This document shows, piece after piece, positions 1-12,090 of a stretch of DNA of 64,000 nt. The notes under the pieces are model-generated. The model saw only the letters and a list, made by a program, of their open reading frames with translations. It did no database searches and was not told the origin of the DNA. Both the position numbers and the translations under genes were made by a program. Every line of letters begins with the position of its first letter. The stretch's first letter is position 1. The DNA comes from Atriophallophorus winterbourni (lineage: Eukaryota; Platyhelminthes; Trematoda; Plagiorchiida; Microphallidae). Location: positions 59,353-123,352 of the forward strand of contig JACCGJ010001501.1 of assembly GCA_013407085.1 (NCBI GenBank). The letters run 5' to 3'.

Positions 1-99
1 ATTTTACGTGGATCAAGGCTTGCAGTTTTGAACAATCATAAGTAATTCAAAATCAGAGTGTAGCAATATTATTGCCAATTTATCTCGATAGGTATCACA

Positions 100-1100
100 A
101 TATATTCGGGCTTTTCGTTGTGAAAACTTTGTTTTACGGAGCTTTGTATGTAAACGCTTAAAAACAATATCAAATTGATAGAATTCGAATTGCGTTTCCG
201 ATGGAAACCTTTAATAACTTTTGACCCAGATCCAAAGTTGACCGCATTTGTCGCTCGGTATCCGGTCAAGACGTGTATTACAATTGCTTACCAATTGATT
301 TCGTCATTCTTGTACTTCAAAGATCAATAATTAACGGCTCGCCTAGCGTTTTTTATGCCAACAATAATAGCTTACACAAGCATACTGGACATGGGATGGT
401 ACCGCGAATCCGCATTTTCATTGTAGTTGTCGAGTGATTTTCCGCCAAGCGATTTGACAAAAATTTCTGCACATCAGACAAACAGTGCGGAATGATATAT
501 ATGTCGTTGCATATCTTATATCTTTGTGTTAGATTTTTAAGCCACAATCTCATTCCAACCATTTTTAGTACTTGGCATCCGTTTCGTAGTCACATTTGAC
601 GCAGCTACGTGTTGCTAATATTGATGTCTGTAAACGGATGTCGGGGTTCCCTTTACGAGCTGTTGCTAACGTGCTTGTGATGGTTATGATACTATTTTGA
701 AATGTATTTTCGCCACTTCGATTCCGCAGAATATGTTAAATGATATGACTTACGGCTTACGCACTGAGATGGAATATCTCTCCCAGGCGCTAGGCGTATT
801 CGGGAATGTTTGTTTGCTCATGTGTGGCTGGAGTCCTTTCTTGATATGGCTAGAACGTAAAATCATTGGCGCAAATATAGCATATTTGGCGCCGGAACTA
901 TCTGCACTGATCATTGCCTGGTAAAATCTCAGAATTCTTCATTTGTTTATTTGCGTACTGTACACTAACCTTCTCCCTTCAATTGAGTCTTCTCGAAGAT
1001 TACCAGGCTGCAGACTATAAGAGTTCTGCACTTTATCTGGATCAGACTGCCGGTTGCTTTTTGTTTCTCTATTTTCCATTCACGCTTACTTAATTTACTT
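100..1100. other. Unassigned stretch inside unit copy 1
   Basis: No recognised gene. A 75-codon plus-strand frame (697-924) has a hydrophobic middle and no family I recognise. A minus-strand GTAAGC donor near 275-280 has no exon in a consistent phase. Confidence 0.3.
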
Positions 1101-2730
1101 TTGTGCGGCTGGCTCCATGAGTTGATTAGCCGGATTCATTGATGTCTCGGATCACAACAGCCCACGCACGTCGATCGGAGGCGAGATCGTTGCAGATCGT
1201 GATCCAGTCTCGTTCCTACCTGCGAACTCCGTAGACGGTACGCAGACCCAGGGTGTCTACATCCTCTTTCACAGTTGACAGCCACGTTTTCACTTGACCA
1301 CCTTGCCGCCGACGCCAGGTGCGAGCGGGTTTGGGGTCGAGGACGAGTTTTGGTAGTGCTGTGTCTGTCTTTCGGAGGACGTGGCCAAACCATTACAGCC
1401 TTCGCCGTTGTATGTGAGCGGAAAGTGGAGATAGTCCGCTGCAACGCTCTCGTACGGCTGCGTTAGATACTCGGTCAGTATATCGGATGCCCAAGATTAC
1501 CCTAAGGCACCAATGGTCGAACACTTCTAATGTGAGTACATCCTGTGACCTTAAAGGCCATGTCTCGCATCCATAAAGCAGTACAGGGCGGATCGCTGCT
1601 TGATAAACACGCGTCTTAGTTTTTAGGCTGATCCCGGGCTTGCGCCAAAGGGTGCCTTTCAACTGCAAAAAACGCATTACGAGCACGATCGACCCTTAAC
1701 TTCACTTCATCTTCCGCCTGACCATTGGGCAATATACTTGAGCCGAGGTATTTAAAGACTGGAACGTATTCGATCGGACAACCCTGGACGCGAAGTGGCT
1801 GGATGCCTGGTGTGTCGGAATAAAAAAGCCTTGGTCTTAGCCGCGTTTATCTCAAGACCGACTTTCGCGGCAGTGGCACTAATGCGGTCTAAAACGGTTT
1901 GCAGCATTTCGGTATTGTCGCCCAGAACGACTATATCGTCAGCGTAGTCAAGGTCGGAAATCCATAGATCCGTTGAAATTTGCACCCCTTGATACCCTGT
2001 TAACGCCTGGTTCATTATCCAGTCTATGACATAGTTAAACATAACCGGCGATAACGGACAACCTTGCCTGACTCCTGTGTGCAAGTTAAAATCACGCGAT
2101 TCTTCACCGTAGACACGAACCCGTGCCCTTGTAGAGCTGTAATAGGCTCTGATTAGGTTGACGAGCTTTAATGGAACCCCATCCGCTAGCATGATGTCCC
2201 ATAAACAACCACGGTCTACGGAGTCGAAGGCGGCGCGGAAGTCAATAAAGCAAGCTATCGTTTGCTGTTGATACCGTGCACGGTGCTCGAGGATCCTGTG
2301 CAAAGTAAATATTTGATCTACGCAACCCATCCCATGGCGAAATCCGCCTTGGTTAACTCTGGTGCGCAGATTTCTTTCGGCGGATAACCGAATAAGCAAG
2401 AGTGTTGCAAACACTTCAGCAGCGGTGTCGATTAGAATTATTCAGCGGTAATTGAAGCACACAGATTTATCTCCACGTTTCAGCAGTGGTAGAGTGATAG
2501 ACATCCTTAGTCTGATGGGAAAACTTCCGTCTCCCAGATCGAACAAAACAGCCGATGTAGCGGAGATAATAATACGTCGGCACAGGCTTTAATAACTTCG
2601 ACGGAAATCCCGTCCTCACCTGGCGATTTACCATTCTGCATTCGCCGTAAAACACTTGATATCTCGTATTCTGATGGTGCCTCGCAGTTGACCGGGTATT
2701 CACAGCTATTTATCGGGGAAGTGAATACTG
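1100..2730 (-). mobile_element. RTE-like non-LTR retrotransposon, 5'-truncated and broken
   Basis: The minus strand encodes reverse transcriptase pieces in order: GGFRHGMGCVDQIF, ACFIDFRAAFDSVD (first catalytic Asp present), VRQGCPLSPVMF, and LDYADDIVVLGD with the YADD active site, within 2414-1752; then the thumb and C-terminal part, YGCETWPLR and LRVILGI (1686-1393). Sequence from 2703-2467 corresponds to the upstream RT region in another frame. The style matches RTE-type polymerases common in trematodes and tapeworms. No endonuclease is seen, and frameshifts separate the pieces, so it is dead as it stands. It interrupts copy 1 of the duplicated unit. Confidence 0.85.
1752..2414 (-). pseudogene. 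Reverse transcriptase core fragment (YADD)
   Basis: A 220-codon open stretch carrying RT motifs from the fingers to the palm: the FxDxxxAFD block near residue 58-66, the RQGCPLSP turn near 116, and YADD near 157. Would polymerise cDNA on a nicked target as part of a full-length LINE. Upstream and downstream parts are in other frames. Length is far below the roughly 1000 residues of a complete RTE protein. Confidence 0.85.
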
Positions 2731-3266
2731 CATTGATAGATGACGGGCGGTTCAGTATTAACTATTTAAGAATGATTCACAATTATTTGATAATATATAC
2801 CAACGTCAACCAATCTCGTTCGTGGTTACCGAAAGCTACCGAGAAAAACAACGATTTCTAATCTTTTTGGTCTTTGCGACCATAAATTATTGAATTTCGA
2901 ATCATGAAAACATTTGCAAATATAGTAATTATTTTTCCGAAATATGCAACCATATTTGATTTTTTATATGTTCGTGTGATTTTCGAAAACAGAAATAAAA
3001 CCGTATACCGATGAAATATCATGAATTTTTCCAGCAATTTGTCGTATGCAATTTCACTCAATTTTAACTTTTCGTTTTTATTTCAAATCTTTTTCATTAC
3101 AAAACTACCATTGTGCATAGATCGGCGTCCCAAATCGTAATCATTTACACGCAGAGAATACAATAAAATATTCTAACATAAACAGACAGACCATTGGAAT
3201 TAAATTTACTCGCATTCATTAACATGAGGTAATATATTTTCTATTTGTAAGCATTATGCTGTTTAC

Positions 3267-3311
3267 CTTCAGTGCCAGTTTCTTCAGGAGTCGAGACTGC
3301 CGCCTTCGTGT
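3267..3311 (-). CDS. 45-nt exon of gene 1, duplicate of the 48-nt exon
   Basis: Bounded by AG (plus 3312-3313) after a pyrimidine-rich tract and by the donor GTAAAC. Two bases, fourteen codons and a G; split codon Asp, then TKAAVSTPEETGTE. It is one codon shorter than the 5741-5788 exon, and both remain phase 1. It lies in the older or RTE-interrupted copy of the unit, so it may be an extra exon of the same gene or part of a partial gene copy. Confidence 0.52.
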
Positions 3312-6300
3312 CTAATTGAAATGAAGGTTGGGAAAAGTAACTTCGATTACCGCTTCAATATAAATAGTAAATTTTGTTTTGACATATATTTTTTGAGTGC
3401 ATTTCTTCTATTTTTAATTAGGCTTCAATTATAAATGCGTTTCATATCATTCCCGATTTTAATACAATGCTATCTGATAATTAGGATAACCCGTAGTTCA
3501 ATGAGCCAGATTCAACTGAGAGACAATTGACAAGAGAGAACAGTATTTGCTCTTCCGCAGTTTAAAGATCATGTTTTACATAATACGTTTAACTAAGCGC
3601 TGCAGCGTTAGTTCGCAAATCGCAAGGTTGTTATTTATAAATTTTGTGTATTCAATACGAAAGTGTATGTACCCTAAGTGAAGTTCTTTTCAGTTCTAAT
3701 CCTAATGCGCTGCGTTTGATTATCACCGCAATCGTTATTTATAATTACTTTCTATGCGGATCATAAGACAAAAAGGTAAGTCTAATTTTCTGGGTTATTT
3801 CTCTTATACATTACGCTTCACCGTTTACATTTTTAGTTTTTTTGCTCGTATTAGTTTTATCACGTCGTTGGAAAAACATGACCCATTAATATAGATTTAT
3901 AAGTCTGCATATGTTTTGATACTTGCAACTTGCCGTTCTCCGTACTATCAATGGCATACAATTGCAAAACGGTGGAATCAAAAACCCGTATTTGAATGCC
4001 TTTTCATTCTGGAAACTTCATGATGGGTTTCGTACTGTTTTCACTCCTCTCAAAAGCATAATACGATCAGAATCGCATGCCAGAAGATCGGGATAATATT
4101 TAGCAAGTTGCGCTTGTGTGCACTGATGGGTAATGATGTTATCACCAACCTGTTCAATCTCATGCCCAAATGCACACAGAATGGGATTAAACACAAGATT
4201 ATGAACGAAAATCCAAATTTGCGTGCAATACCATCACACACACACAATCCACGACCGTTTTCGTGCACTTGGCGCTCGTCTGGTATGAACAGTACAATCA
4301 AGATACCAGCGTCAAGTTTACCCTTATTCCAATGTTTCAGTATTTAGGCCCACGTGCAGTCTATGACTGTGCGGCACTTTGACTAATCAGGCTGGTGCTT
4401 TTATACATACTTACAAACTGTTTCAGGGCATGCTTATCCTTATCGTACTTATCCGTACCTGATAGAAAAAACTCGTCATGTGCCGTGTGTGATGTAATTG
4501 CAGGCAAATAGGAATCTTTGTTTTACGCCACATCTAAATGTGTGTAGGCACATGTGACTGAACGGGGAGTTTGTTTCTACTTTAAAAACGGTGTCTTATG
4601 AGAGCAATTTGTCTACATTTGTTCACATATAACGCATTGCTTTTTGTTTTTCGCGATTGCTTAGATGAGTTACTCTCTTGTCAAGAATATCCAGTCATAC
4701 AGCATGCATGTGCTCACTTGCCTATGTCAATGCCGATTACACATTCACGATACGTGAACTAAGATACTGTCAGATACTGCAAGATCTAGAAAGATATCAG
4801 AAAAATTTAATGTTAGTTAGATTTCAGCTTGCTGTCGCAAGAAGCTCAGCAATGATGGCGATGAATATGAACGGAAAATCTGTGCAGAGCTGTTGTTTAA
4901 GCTTTATGCATCACAGGACTGGAACAAATGCGCCACACTAGAAAAGCGTTATTGGTTAGAACTTGACAGTGTTCAGCCTTCAATTTTGCGGTATTTTACG
5001 TGAATCACGGCTTGTAGTTTTAAACAATTATAAGTGATTCCGAATCTGAGTGTGGCAATATTATTGCCATTGAAATTCGATAGGTATGCTGCAACAAATT
5101 ATCAAAACCACTATCTTCTGTAACGTTGTCCACAATCATAAAAACCTACTTAATTGTAACCATGGAGCATAAATTATATTGTGCGTCTTACTATTTGAGA
5201 AGGATTTAGAATTGTTTGATAAAATATATACAACGTCAACCGATCTCGTTCGTGGTTACTGAAAGCTATCGTACAAATTACGATTTCTAATCTTTGTGGT
5301 CTTCGTGACCATAAATTATTGAATCTGGAATCCTGAAAAAATTTTCAAATATGGTAATTATTTTTCCCTAGTATTCAACTATATTTGAATTTTTTATGTT
5401 TATGTGATTTACGAACGCAGAAATAAAATAGTTTACTGATTTACTTTAATTTCCAGCAATATTATTTCACATAATCACTAAATATTAACTTTCAGTTTTA
5501 TAATTTCAAATCTGATTCATTATAAAACAATCATTTTGTTTAGGTCAGTGTCTCAAGTAATAATAGTTTACACGCAGAGAAGACAATATTATATTTTATT
5601 ATAAACAAGCACACCATTGGAATTTTACTACCTATGTTATTTGTAATTCGCATAGAATTCTGTGGTTTTTGTAAAGCTATATGCTATTTAGACCATTACA
5701 TTGAATTGAATTGAATTGAATTGTCAGCGTCACTACTTACCTTCAGCGCCAGTATCTTTAGGAGTCGAGACTGCTGCCTTCGTTTCATCTTATTAACATA
5801 AATGATGGAAAAAGAAAGTTCCATTAGCGTTCCAATATATAGAAGATAAAAAGTAAATTTTCTTTTCACGTTAATTTTTTCAACCGCAAAATTGCAAATT
5901 AGCATTTTTATTCTATTTTGTATTTAGCTTCGATTCTAAATGCTTTTAATAATATTCCAGGTTTTCATGCATTGCGGTGTGGTAATTAGTATAACCCGTA
6001 GTACAAAAAGCCAGATTCAACTAAGGGACAATTGACATGTGAGAAGAGTATTTGCTCTTCCACAGTTTGGAGATCACGTTTAACATAATACGTTCAAACT
6101 TAGCGCTGCAGCGCTAGTTCGCAAATCACAAGGTTCTTATTTATAAATTTTCTGTAGAATTGTATTGTAGAATGCATACATACCCGTCTCATCGGCATCT
6201 ATGTGTTTACAAATATGGTAATTATTACAATCATTTTATAACGGTCACACTAAAGTTTATATAATAAATGATATGTTAAACTCATTGTTAATCTCTTCAT

Positions 6301-7866
6301 TCATATTACATCATTACGTGATTATTTTTACGGAAGGGAAATAACTATTTATTCGATCATTGCTTTTCATAAAATGTTCTTCCTTTGTGGTTATTTATTT
6401 CTTTTTAGATTAAAAACATTCAAGCGTTTTAAAATGACGGATGTATGGAGCTTGATACCAAATTATTATCTAGAATGTTAACATGTGCAAATTTTATAAT
6501 ATTGCACCAAGTAAATACTACAAAATATTGTCTATCACGTTTGTATCTAATACTGCAACCTATGAGATAATGTCTGCTTGTTCTACGGCCAGTTACCAAT
6601 GGCTATGAGAGATGGCAAAATAGTTCGATTAAATATACACAATAACAACGTAGAATGGATAAAAGATACTTTTTTCGCTGAATCATACATTTATACACCG
6701 ATGTCAATTATTAAAAGCATACCGTGTGTTCCCGTGTCAACCGCCACTTCATCCGCAGCTACATAACATCAAGACAATTCATAAATCGAGTGTAGGCTCA
6801 AAATTATTGAAACAATTGCGTGCTAATTTCAATGGGTGGAAAATCATGTCCCAAAACATTTACACTAATGCATATTTGCGATTTATTATTAAATCTAATT
6901 GTGCTCCTCCAGCGAGCTGCATCCACGTTTGGTCTTCCAGCTGCCGTCTTGAATGCAGCAATGAAAGCAGCCAACCAGCAAAATAAAATTGTACAAGGAA
7001 TAGGAATGTAGGCAGTAACAAATATTTTAACGCATTAGTTTCTGAGACTATGCACCTAGATGAATGCTGATGCAGCCCATGATACAAAAATGTTTAAGTA
7101 GAAAACATTCTTGAGATTCTACCCTGAAACAAATATGTCGCTCGTCGATCTTGAAGTATTGTTGAAATTTTTCTCAATATAATATCCTATTCAACAAAAT
7201 TCACAGTTTTAAAAATATAGTTTTAGGCCTAAAATTTAGAATTCTTGTCTATCACGACTGATGAGAATACAGGGTTATAGACGATTTTTGCAAAGCATCG
7301 GTTTCATACATATGGAAAATTTTTTTTAAATATTCTAATAAAATGTCAATAATCGCAAACGTGTAACCGCAATTTCAATTTTGTCTAGAAATGAGATGTG
7401 AATTTACACAAACCTGGTTCGATCAACCTACTTAATGTGTTGGACTAAGTCGGAGTGAAACCATTAATGAAACTTAACTTATTTATTCACACATAATGAT
7501 GACGATTAGGCACATTTACGGGGTTTATCCCTATAATAATATTTCAAAACGGTGGTTTATTGCATGAATCTTATTAAACTGTGAATTATCAGAGATTTCC
7601 GGATACCTAAACGTAATCTGATGCATAATTTTAACCGAATGTTTTTCGATTAAGGGAAATAGGCGGAAAGCGGTAGAGAAATCTAACAACAATCTGCATA
7701 GATAAAATCGACATATAGCCAGATTAACAATAAATAATCCCATCGTATTTACGAAATAAAAATAACTCATTGAATGTAATCACGAATTGCAGCAGTGATA
7801 TCGCTTACCGGTAATCGATAAGAGGACAGCAAGTCCCAAAATTACGATCAAATTATGCGACTTCAT
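3267..7866 (-). CDS. Micro-exon-type secreted peptide gene 1 (spliced, 3' end not found)
   Basis: Five proposed exons on the minus strand: 7809-7866, 6723-6758, 6184-6198, 5741-5788, 3267-3311 (58, 36, 15, 48, 45 nt). The first encodes a signal peptide; the others encode short acidic and Ala/Thr/Asp/Glu/Gly-rich segments. Every internal exon is a multiple of three, begins with two bases that complete a codon opened by a G at the previous donor, and ends in a single G, so all junctions are phase 1 and any exon can be skipped without a frame change. Known family: flatworm micro-exon genes have a leader exon and tandem symmetric micro-exons and make variable secreted peptides. That the product is secreted is inferred from the leader. 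No terminal exon or stop was found; some exons were recognised using the phase rule, so the internal set is less certain than the leader. Not homologous at sequence level to any MEG I can name. Confidence 0.62.
4040..4340 (-). repeat. Hammerhead-associated repeat, degraded copy
   Basis: Shares with the 233-bp monomers the paired GCATGC motifs, the stem-II-like GTGC..GCAC region and the GAAAACGGTCGTGG junction (on the minus strand around 4240-4275). The CTGATGA box is altered to CAGACGA. Confidence 0.6.
4370..4640 (+). repeat. Hammerhead-associated repeat, degraded copy
   Basis: Begins with the family start (GTTTCA..GCATGC near 4420) and contains a drifted core CTGATAG..CTCGTCATGTG near 4460-4490. 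Faces the 4040-4340 copy, making an inverted pair. Confidence 0.5.
4990..6140. repeat. Duplicated unit, copy 2
   Basis: Direct repeat of the unit at 1-3670. The clearest shared stretch begins with the motif around 5220-5280 (2790-2850 in copy 1) and runs through the micro-exon to the sequence before 6140 (3660). Copy 2 lacks the retrotransposon. Confidence 0.75.
5741..5788 (-). CDS. 48-nt exon of gene 1, paralogous to 3267-3311
   Basis: Followed by a strong donor GTAAGTAG and preceded by AG after a T-rich tract. Two bases, fifteen codons and a G; split codon Asp, then ETKAAVSTPKDTGAE. The same exon recurs at 3267-3311 in the other copy of the 1.1 kb unit, with amino-acid changes that keep the frame and the donor. 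A chain of TTGAA pentamers lies just beyond the donor (5700-5722). The plus-strand reading is also open briefly but ends quickly and has no splice signals. Confidence 0.6.
6184..6198 (-). CDS. 15-nt micro-exon of gene 1
   Basis: Bounded by AG (plus 6199-6200, after an AT-rich tract) and the donor GTATGT. Two bases, four codons and a G; the split codon is Asp, followed by Ala-Asp-Glu-Thr. The Ala-Asp-Glu and Thr-Gly pieces echo the 36-nt exon and the 48-nt exon, as if micro-exons arose from each other. At 15 nt, chance cannot be excluded without a transcript. Confidence 0.45.
6723..6758 (-). CDS. 36-nt micro-exon of gene 1
   Basis: Preceded by AG (plus 6759-6760) and followed by GTATGC. It has two bases, eleven codons and a terminal G. 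With the leader's final G the split codon is Ala, then ADEVAVDTGTH. Open in the required frame; acidic and without cysteine. The donor is GTATGC rather than GTAAGT, which is weaker. Exactly 36 nt is a classic micro-exon size. Confidence 0.6.
6770..7800. other. Intron 1 region of micro-exon gene 1
   Basis: No further exon in consistent phase was found. A GC-richer island at 6896-6985 is open on both strands (plus 6820-7011, minus 7087-6860); it stands out in base composition but carries no recognisable domain. Confidence 0.3.
7809..7866 (-). CDS. Leader (signal-peptide) exon of micro-exon gene 1
   Basis: Reads MKSHNLIVILGLAVLLSIT then a single G before the donor GTAAGC (plus 7803-7808). A Lys at residue 2-3 is followed by a hydrophobic core of about 13 residues, a typical eukaryotic signal peptide. 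The ATG is chosen because it opens the hydrophobic run and because the related exon at 37990-38044 starts with the same Met-Lys-Ser. An AT-rich TATA-like stretch lies about 36-45 bp upstream (plus 7902-7910). The exon ends in Thr-(G), exactly as in the paralogue. Confidence 0.75.
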
Positions 7867-7899
7867 TGCAAATGCAATCTACTTTTCTAATGTGAGTGC

Positions 7900-10200
7900 T
7901 GAATTTATTATTTTTGGCCAAATTTTAATGATTATGTGCATCAATCAATTATTGGTTTTTATTGAACTATTTCCCAAAATTTGGTTGGTTAATACAGCCT
8001 TTTGGGTCAATCATTTGAGGTCATTAGACCGGATTTAGCTCAACGACAAGAGCAGTTTTGTGACACTTGATACATTGATAATCCGTAGAAATCTTAGAAA
8101 CAGCTCACTTTTGCTGATATTGAGCTATTTTATTAAGATCGTATTCAAAGAATTACAGGTTGGGTTTTGTTTATTCATTAATTCCAAAGAGAGGCGATTA
8201 CCAAAAATGATTAGATTGAAGGAACAAGAAATTATGAGAAAATATAAAACTGTCGAGTTTTAGAACATTTAATCACCCAGTATGTAGATTCAGATAACCA
8301 GAGAAATTCTACAGCACGTGTAAGCCGATTGTGTGCAAAACTCTCTATCTCTCACCATATCATTCCGAAAATATTAAGAGTTCGAAACTGTAGGAACAAT
8401 CCTCGTATAGCTGTATCAGTGTTTTGCAGTACTAGGCGGATCGGCAGTTGCACGTTTTCTCCTTGATTTACAATCAGCTTCTGAGGGCATTTTACCTCGC
8501 AGCAAGTTTTCAAATGATGCTTGACACATATTTTCACCGAGATCAGCTTTGCAATTCTTGTTTCTATTAAACATTTCCGGTTTCCTGAATTTAACTCATT
8601 ATAACATAGATTTTAATGCATCAACTTCGCAGAATCCAACGCAAGCGTAGGTTAATTATTTTTGGTAGACCATCTACGGAAAACATGTAAATAATTCAAG
8701 ATTCAAACAAATAGGTTTGTTGCATTATACATCCACAATATATCTGAGATATGATAGATAATTAGTAAATGAACAATATCTAATACATTTATGTGCATTT
8801 CATCCATTTAGCTCAAACACACTAAGTTATTTAGTACGGACCCGCTCTAAACCTATTTTTGGTCTTCAAGGCTTATTTAGGTTTGATTCAGATACGACAT
8901 ATTTACAAAACAAGATGACAGTTTCACTGTCTAACTGAGTTGTTGGAAGGCAGAATGCATTTTATCAGTCTTGATCAGTAGTAGATTCAATCGCTCGCAA
9001 TATATAGTTGCTAAATATAATGACCATGATCTGATGTATCCTGGTAGATGATAACGAATATTTGCGATAACACACCAAGCATGTCTCGGTTAAAATCCGA
9101 CTAGCAGTTCACATCGACTTTAGATCAGCTGTCGCCTTTGGTATGAAGACGAAATCAACAATGCAGGAATAAAACTTGTGCGAATGAAAACTCAATGGAG
9201 CAAGTTAATTCCAAAGTGACCTATATGGATTTCGATTGCAGTCATCGCTTACCCCAAAGTTAAGGTCTTCATGCCACGGAGAAATCAACATGATGTGCGA
9301 TATGGACAAACGACACAATATTCGTGGTATATTTTTTTCATTCGCGTTATCAAACCGAAACATTTATGTATCTGTAACACATGTAATCAGCCTAGTCAAG
9401 ACTGAATGGATGCTTCAGAACACACTTGAAATTCGTAAATTCAAAGTGAGATGTAATACAATTTCGCATTTGGAATTAATTTTATTCAGAAGCCTACATA
9501 TACATATCAAGATATTCCGATTTTACCTGCATGATATTATGTTTGTGAAGAAGGTTATTTGCTAGAAATGCAAAGTAAAATTATCTCTATTTAGCAAAAG
9601 GTAATGGTCAAACGACATTGCTTGCTATTCTGCACATTTACGTTTCAAGTATTATGAACAAAAGTTAAAAGAGATACCACGTCCTAATTACATCAATCAG
9701 AGAAAATGTGTCATATCATTACACAAATGTGATGTATTCTTCTCAATAGTAAGGGAATATATAAAGTATAAAATGAAAAATATGTTCAGATGTGCTTTTG
9801 GTATAAGTGATAGTTACCATGAATATTTTGAGCACACCTGATTCATAATATGGTTTGATTGTCATTCAACAGTTTGGTCGTATCAATTTTATCCTACCAC
9901 AACAAAAAAGGATAAACATTGTCACCGATTGTTCTTGTGTTTTACAGCATATGAATACTGATTGTGTTGTAGCTACCTGATCTGACCGAACGATATAATT
10001 ATCGTCGTGTAATGTGTGAGTGTGATGAAAATACATTGAAATAGGAATTCTTATTTCATTAGATCTGTTTCATTTTTGAATAGGAATTCAGATTTCAGAT
10101 ACTAATAGATAGCGAATGCGATGACAACGCATTACCGCTTGAGGGAATCGATTAATCTTTTTAGTTTAGTGTTTAATAAAACACATGTATTGTCGTGTCT
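7900..10200. other. Unassigned AT-rich region
   Basis: No recognisable gene or repeat core. Open frames here are short and without domain signals; 8352-8537 (minus) is cysteine-containing but not recognised, and 9236-9565 (plus) shows no motif. Confidence 0.3.
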
Positions 10201-10830
10201 AGGAAACGGCATGTTAACAACAAAGTCAAAGATAATGGTATACAGCGCGTGCGTATCAAATGCTTTACTGAAAGGCAGTGACACTTATAAAATCCACTCA
10301 AAACAGGAACGAGAGCCGAACGCTTTCCATCTAGGAAGTATCTGTCGTATCTTTCTAGTCTGGTCTACAAATCATATTTTACCTCCTAAAGCGGCGTTGC
10401 ATACGTAGCTGGGGCACGCATAGATAACGGAAAGTAATCGTATTCCAAAACATCTAGTTTTGGTGATTTGAAACCAGAATTCGATCATTGACAATACCAC
10501 ATATGTTGCACAAATACGTTTGTAAAAGAGTTATGAAAGAATTTAAAAATGAAACTGCCAGTTCGATAGAACTTGCTCTTGACAGTACAATTATAAAAAA
10601 ACTTTGAATTAAGCGTCGTCTGCAGGCTGGTGTGGAGCAAATACATTTCTTGCCTGCCAAACGCAGGTCATGCCCTTGGCATGCAACTGACGCTGATGAA
10701 CCGAGGACGGCCTATCGCTCCAGATGCTACTTGAGAGATTGTCGCTGCTTTTAAGTCATTCTTAATCCTGTGGAGCATGAGAATATAATGCAAATGTGAT
10801 GTACATCCACTTTGGAAATCGAATGAAGTA
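10200..10830 (+). mobile_element. Family A (RTE-like) 3' fragment
   Basis: The peptide MVYSACVSNALLKGS..ERE.NAFHLGSI matches the C-terminal part of the family A polymerase at 31588-31700. It continues with drifted sequence to the family 3' end, recognisable by GTGATGTACATCCA near 10797. Confidence 0.7.
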
Positions 10831-10849
10831 GGCCTAAAACAAAAGTCAA

Positions 10850-11340
10850 TATAAGCTTATTCCAAAACATTTTTATTTATCTGGATTTTATGATTTCTTA
10901 CGTTAACATATAAAAACAAATTTCTTTTTATTTTATACTGATTTTGTATAAACCTCCCGGAATGAAAAAACATCTACATGTGTGAGGCAAGTGATTGAAT
11001 GTATTGGTCACACTTGAATTTTCCATCAGTAGCTTGCAAGTTGAAACCTTGTCATTATTTTTCATTATCACAAAATGAGAATCAGATTTTCACAAAACTG
11101 TTCTATGTGAAATAAAAGTTTTAGATTTATCTAACCGTCATTCAAATCGCTAAACATGCTGGATGCACTTTGATATCCTTAAATCGACCTGTGTGTTCTT
11201 GGATTTCAAGTTTCTGTCTAACGAAGTTTTCTGAACGCAAAGCGCTAATTTTCAGTGCAGTGTGATTCACCTTTTTAAATTATGCATTATGTTATATAAT
11301 AAAAAGTAAAAAAATTAAAATAAAGCAGAAATGTAATACA
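10850..11340. repeat. Dispersed repeat R1, copy 1
   Basis: Matches 12910-13380 and 44560-45060 over most of its length (for example the shared run about a cytosolic TTGATATCCTTAAAT stretch near 11170, 13246 and 44898). Always follows a family A 3' end, so it may be the element's 3' flank carried with it or a separate repeat. Confidence 0.65.
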
Positions 11341-12090
11341 CAATGAAAACGCTAAATTCCATGGAGCATGTTATTTTTAACGAATACGAAATTCTGCTTA
11401 AATATATAGTGAGTTTTCCATGTAATGGTAAAAATGGGGTTTTTACAAAACCACAATTTTCAAATACATAATCACAAACCAATTACTGGCTAATCGCTAG
11501 ACCTCCTTAAAAATGACCCATTAGTTTCGGTGTTCACATCTACCTCTCTAACACTAAACAACTGGTTTTAATCCGTGTCCTATCATCAGGTTGAGAATGT
11601 AAGATCCGTTTAAATGATCCACATAACAGCGGTGAAGTAGTAAACAAACATATATTTTTTGTTACTGAATAATGAACGAATTACGAACGACCATGATATT
11701 CAGAATCACAAAGTGTTTCCTTGCCAAATTTGTTCAATCTTTTAATTGTTCAAATTCAAATCCTGACAACTTTGTTTCATTGCCAATTTTTGCGATTCCG
11801 TATGATTGATTAACTCTAGTTTTGTTATTATATGTAATCGGTAACTGTTAAATTCGTTTTCCGATAACCATCTTATTAATTTGTGGTACGATTAGAATTT
11901 ATCTGTTTAAAAGTTTTGCAAGCATCAACCCAGTATAATTCAAATAACTCCAATATAAAACAAAGTCATATATGTATGGCGCATTTATATAGGATTCTCA
12001 CAAAGAACCATCATGTTTAATTACGAAATCTCATAGCGTTTAATGGCAAAGCGCTGGTGGTGCTCATGAAAGACTAAGTTATTGTGATAC
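11340..12090. other. Unassigned AT-rich region
   Basis: Nothing recognised on either strand apart from short frames. Confidence 0.3.

Larger units (their letters stand above)
1..3670. repeat. Duplicated unit, copy 1 (with about 2.7 kb inserted)
   Basis: Positions 1-100 match 4990-5100, and 2780-3670 match 5210-6140, in the same order and orientation with many substitutions. Between the two matching parts copy 1 holds about 1 kb of unassigned DNA and an RTE-like element. The shared part contains the duplicated micro-exon. Confidence 0.75.

Noticed and set aside
1136..1466. Overlapping frames on both strands near the RTE 3' end
   Set aside because: They are shadows of the broken reverse transcriptase C-terminus.
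3754..3780. Plus-strand ATG with seven codons and a consensus AAG/GTAAGT donor
   Set aside because: No signal peptide, no downstream partner exon identified; may be a chance donor.
9236..9565. 109-codon plus-strand frame
   Set aside because: No motif, composition like the surrounding AT-rich DNA, no second copy to test conservation.
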